Part shown: positions 24,448-25,893 of the stretch, piece after piece
Position numbering within the stretch: position 1 is the first letter of the stretch
Layout: every line of letters starts with the position of its first letter
IMG/VR virus record: IMGVR_UViG_3300021425_000170
Span: 1 to 25,893 of that record
DNA: 25,893 bases
DNA from: a virus
Reading direction: 5' to 3' (one strand)
The notes under the pieces: generated by a model
The model's database searches: none
The model's input: the letters and a program-made list of their open reading frames with translations, nothing else
Told to the model about the DNA's origin: nothing
Translations under genes and position numbers: made by a program

Positions 24448-25225
24448 AATGGACATGTGGATGATCATGACCTGGAGGATTATTCACAACCACATCAGCA
24501 CACACTTTATAATAAGGTGAGCGTGGGTGGAACATGATACCCTGCTTCATCAATTCACCACAATTTTTTAATCTAGCGATCTCAAAATCTAATCTCTTGT
24601 TAGCAGTTGTCTGTTGCATCAAAGCGATGTTAGCAGCAGCTGCTTCTTTACATTGGTCCTGTAGTTTCTGATCTAATGGTTTGCTCCATGTCATAGAGAA
24701 ACCAACACCTAAGTTATAGTTATCTTTTTGTCCTGTTCTTACAGGAACTTGATATAATACAGAACCAGGATTGTCTGGTGCTCCATCATCATCCATGTCT
24801 CTCATATCGTAGACAGGATCATAGTAATATGGTTCGTATGGTGATTGCTTAGAAGCAGAACCAGTCACATATGGAGTAATATTTAGAGTAGGTCCTTGGC
24901 ATTGTATACCTCCGCCATATGTATTTGTGATATAGGGACCTTGTAAAACCTGGATCGCTTGATTAGTAACAGAGCCTGAAGAATTAGCAACGGGAGCAGC
25001 TGTAGCACTAACACCCCCGACTTCAGCGTATGCTTGAATTGGGAAAGCAAGATTGATACCTACTGTGAGAAGATAGAGGTAGTGTCTGTTATGCTTGTGA
25101 CTTCTGTGGTTCTTTGAATGATTGTTTGATTGCTTAAACCAGGACCTTGGTAAGATTCTGTGAACTGAAATGCTCCGCCTGGTGTCGTCTGTGTAAAGTT
25201 TGGTCTGCTTGTTATTCCTGTCCAT
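24338..25225 (-). CDS. Secreted or envelope-type protein with an uncertain start, up to 295 residues
   Basis: From the ATG at 25225 the protein begins with 48 very basic, low-hydrophobicity residues, then a signal-peptide-like YLYLLTVGINLAFPIQAYA (49-67) ending in a good AYA cleavage site. The mature part has YDPVYDMRDMDDDGAPDNPG, a possible acidic metal-binding loop, then a helical region with scattered cysteines, and a Ser/Pro-rich tail. No ATG, GTG or TTG lies in frame between residue 1 and the hydrophobic segment, and no Shine-Dalgarno precedes 25225. The true start may therefore be a non-standard codon within the upstream gene. It overlaps that gene by up to 166 bases and the opposite plus-strand gene by 110 bases. 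Function unknown. Confidence 0.65.
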   Translation of the reverse strand: MDRNNKQTKLYTDDTRRSISVHRILPRSWFKQSNNHSKNHRSHKHNRHYLYLLTVGINLAFPIQAYAEVGGVSATAAPVANSSGSVTNQAIQVLQGPYITNTYGGGIQCQGPTLNITPYVTGSASKQSPYEPYYYDPVYDMRDMDDDGAPDNPGSVLYQVPVRTGQKDNYNLGVGFSMTWSKPLDQKLQDQCKEAAAANIALMQQTTANKRLDFEIARLKNCGELMKQGIMFHPRSPYYKVCADVVVNNPPGHDHPHVHSIPSVSRPSSTPESPVSSRAEDLGGPLQTKQEQTSP

Positions 25226-25476
25226 GATGATGTCACGCCATCTATAGTTACATTGTTAGCACCTGTGCCTGGTTGTAAAGAACCTGATGCTGTAATTCCA
25301 CTCCCTGTTACAGAGTATTGATACCCTGTGTTATAGTCCATCGAGTTGATGGTCTCTGTAATTTTTTGTGTCGTCTCAGTGTGGCTAGTCATTGATCCCT
25401 GTGTGAAGTTGGGGACTACTGGGACCGCCATAGCAGGAGATCCCAGTAAGAATGCCACGAAAAGTAATCTCTTCAT
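25060..25476 (-). CDS. Small secreted protein, 138 residues
   Basis: A typical signal peptide is present: MKRLLFVAFLLGSPAMA followed by VPVVPNFTQ. The mature protein is Thr/Ser/Gly-rich and beta-prone, without cysteine. It contains YSVTGSGITASG (residues about 54-65) and TTPGGAFQFTESYQG, both recurring in the upstream gene. It ends in TTEVTSITDTTSIFSQ. It starts 15 bases after the stop of that gene, so the reverse-strand genes form one transcription unit. No standard domain is recognised. A surface or periplasmic role is inferred from the signal peptide. Confidence 0.78.
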   Translation of the reverse strand: MKRLLFVAFLLGSPAMAVPVVPNFTQGSMTSHTETTQKITETINSMDYNTGYQYSVTGSGITASGSLQPGTGANNVTIDGVTSSWTGITSRPNFTQTTPGGAFQFTESYQGPGLSNQTIIQRTTEVTSITDTTSIFSQ

Positions 25477-25491
25477 GGTTATCTATATAAG

Positions 25492-25893
25492 TTATCTAAT
25501 GGTGATTTCAGACACGAATTGTCCAGTAGCACTTGTGCCAGCACCACCAGCAGTCAATGACATCGTGCCAGCAGAATCGATAGTACCAGCGAGAGCACCA
25601 GCCACACCTCCACTAGTCGTGGTGACACTTCCAAACGCGGGTAAGGATGAAGCCACACCGCTAGTAACGGTCGTTCCTGTTGGGATTGCGTCTCCTTGGT
25701 TGAAGGTTTCTGTGAAGGAAAAGGCACTCCCGTCAGTTGTTTGGGAGTATGTGCCAGCATTCATAGTGGCAGCAGCAGTAGCTCCCGAAGGTGCTGTAAG
25801 ACCGCCAAGAGTAGCAGAGACATTAGAACCACTCACAGAATAGGATGAACCTAGACGAGTTGCCTGAGAGGCAGCAGCATCAACAGTCAGTTG
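25492..25893 (-). CDS. Secreted-type repeat protein, N-terminus outside the window (partial)
   Basis: The frame runs open to the window edge, reading QLTVDAAASQATRLG and then YSVSGSNVSATLGG, so the apparent ATG at 25836 is probably internal. The 133 visible residues are Ala/Gly/Ser/Thr-rich and contain TTDGSAFSFTETFNQG, matching the adjacent downstream gene. No cysteine or membrane segment is seen. It ends in GQFVSEITIR. It is probably a diverged tandem copy of the 138-residue secreted protein. Whether it also has a signal peptide cannot be seen. Confidence 0.72.
   Translation of the reverse strand, partial: QLTVDAAASQATRLGSSYSVSGSNVSATLGGLTAPSGATAAATMNAGTYSQTTDGSAFSFTETFNQGDAIPTGTTVTSGVASSLPAFGSVTTTSGGVAGALAGTIDSAGTMSLTAGGAGTSATGQFVSEITIR

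Noticed and set aside
24338-25476. Programmed -1 frameshift fusing the 138-residue gene to the downstream frame
   Set aside because: The downstream frame is in the -1 register, but no slippery heptamer precedes the stop at 25060-25062, and a fusion would bury a signal peptide in mid-protein. Kept only as a minor alternative.
25346-25843. Plus-strand open frame of 165 codons
   Set aside because: It lies opposite two well-supported reverse-strand secreted-protein genes with a signal peptide and mutual similarity. Its Val/Ala/Pro-rich sequence is what the complement of Thr/Ser/Gly-rich coding DNA gives.

Overview
The window looks like the late structural region of a T4-like cyanophage, a myovirus of marine Synechococcus or Prochlorococcus. 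Three things suggest this: very long low-GC virion protein genes of the type found in marine cyanomyoviruses, T4-type late promoter boxes (TATAAATA and close variants) in front of the structural genes, and tight gene packing with ATGA and TAATG overlaps. The family-level statements rest on recognition of sequence patterns, not on a search. No integrase, transposase, CRISPR array or replication gene is visible.

Layout. (1) Positions 1-1373 hold the tail of an unknown gene, a polytopic membrane protein resembling the DUF401 permease-like family, and a small hypothetical protein, all translationally coupled. (2) Positions 1374-1737 are non-coding: a tandem array of paired hairpins with compensatory base changes, then a tRNA-Gly(UCC), then a late promoter. 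(3) Positions 1738-19993 carry five plus-strand structural genes of 982, 1730, 1482, 1407 and 458 residues. They are probably tail-fibre, baseplate-associated or other virion surface proteins, built from repeats, a beta-helix and leucine-rich repeats. (4) A reverse-strand gene (19990-22281) has a PA14-like domain and shares its stop codon bases with the gene before it. (5) Back-to-back late promoters at 22303-22319 drive this gene and a plus-strand cassette of four small membrane or proline-rich proteins (22343-24447). (6) Three reverse-strand genes (24338-25893) encode secreted or envelope-type proteins. The first two in transcription order are diverged copies of each other. The last overlaps the opposing plus-strand gene by 110 bases.

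How the parts fit. The tRNA reads GGA, a codon seen very often in the structural genes just downstream. Several structural genes share modules. The 1730- and 1482-residue proteins share N-terminal, core and C-terminal blocks, but the larger one carries a long repeat-rich insertion. The 1407-residue leucine-rich protein and the oppositely oriented PA14 protein share an N-terminal segment, which suggests a common attachment site on the particle with different distal ends.

The best candidate for something undescribed is the hairpin array at 1399-1600. Next come the leucine-rich fibre-like protein, the phage-borne DUF401-like membrane protein and the unusual overlapping reverse-strand genes near the right end.
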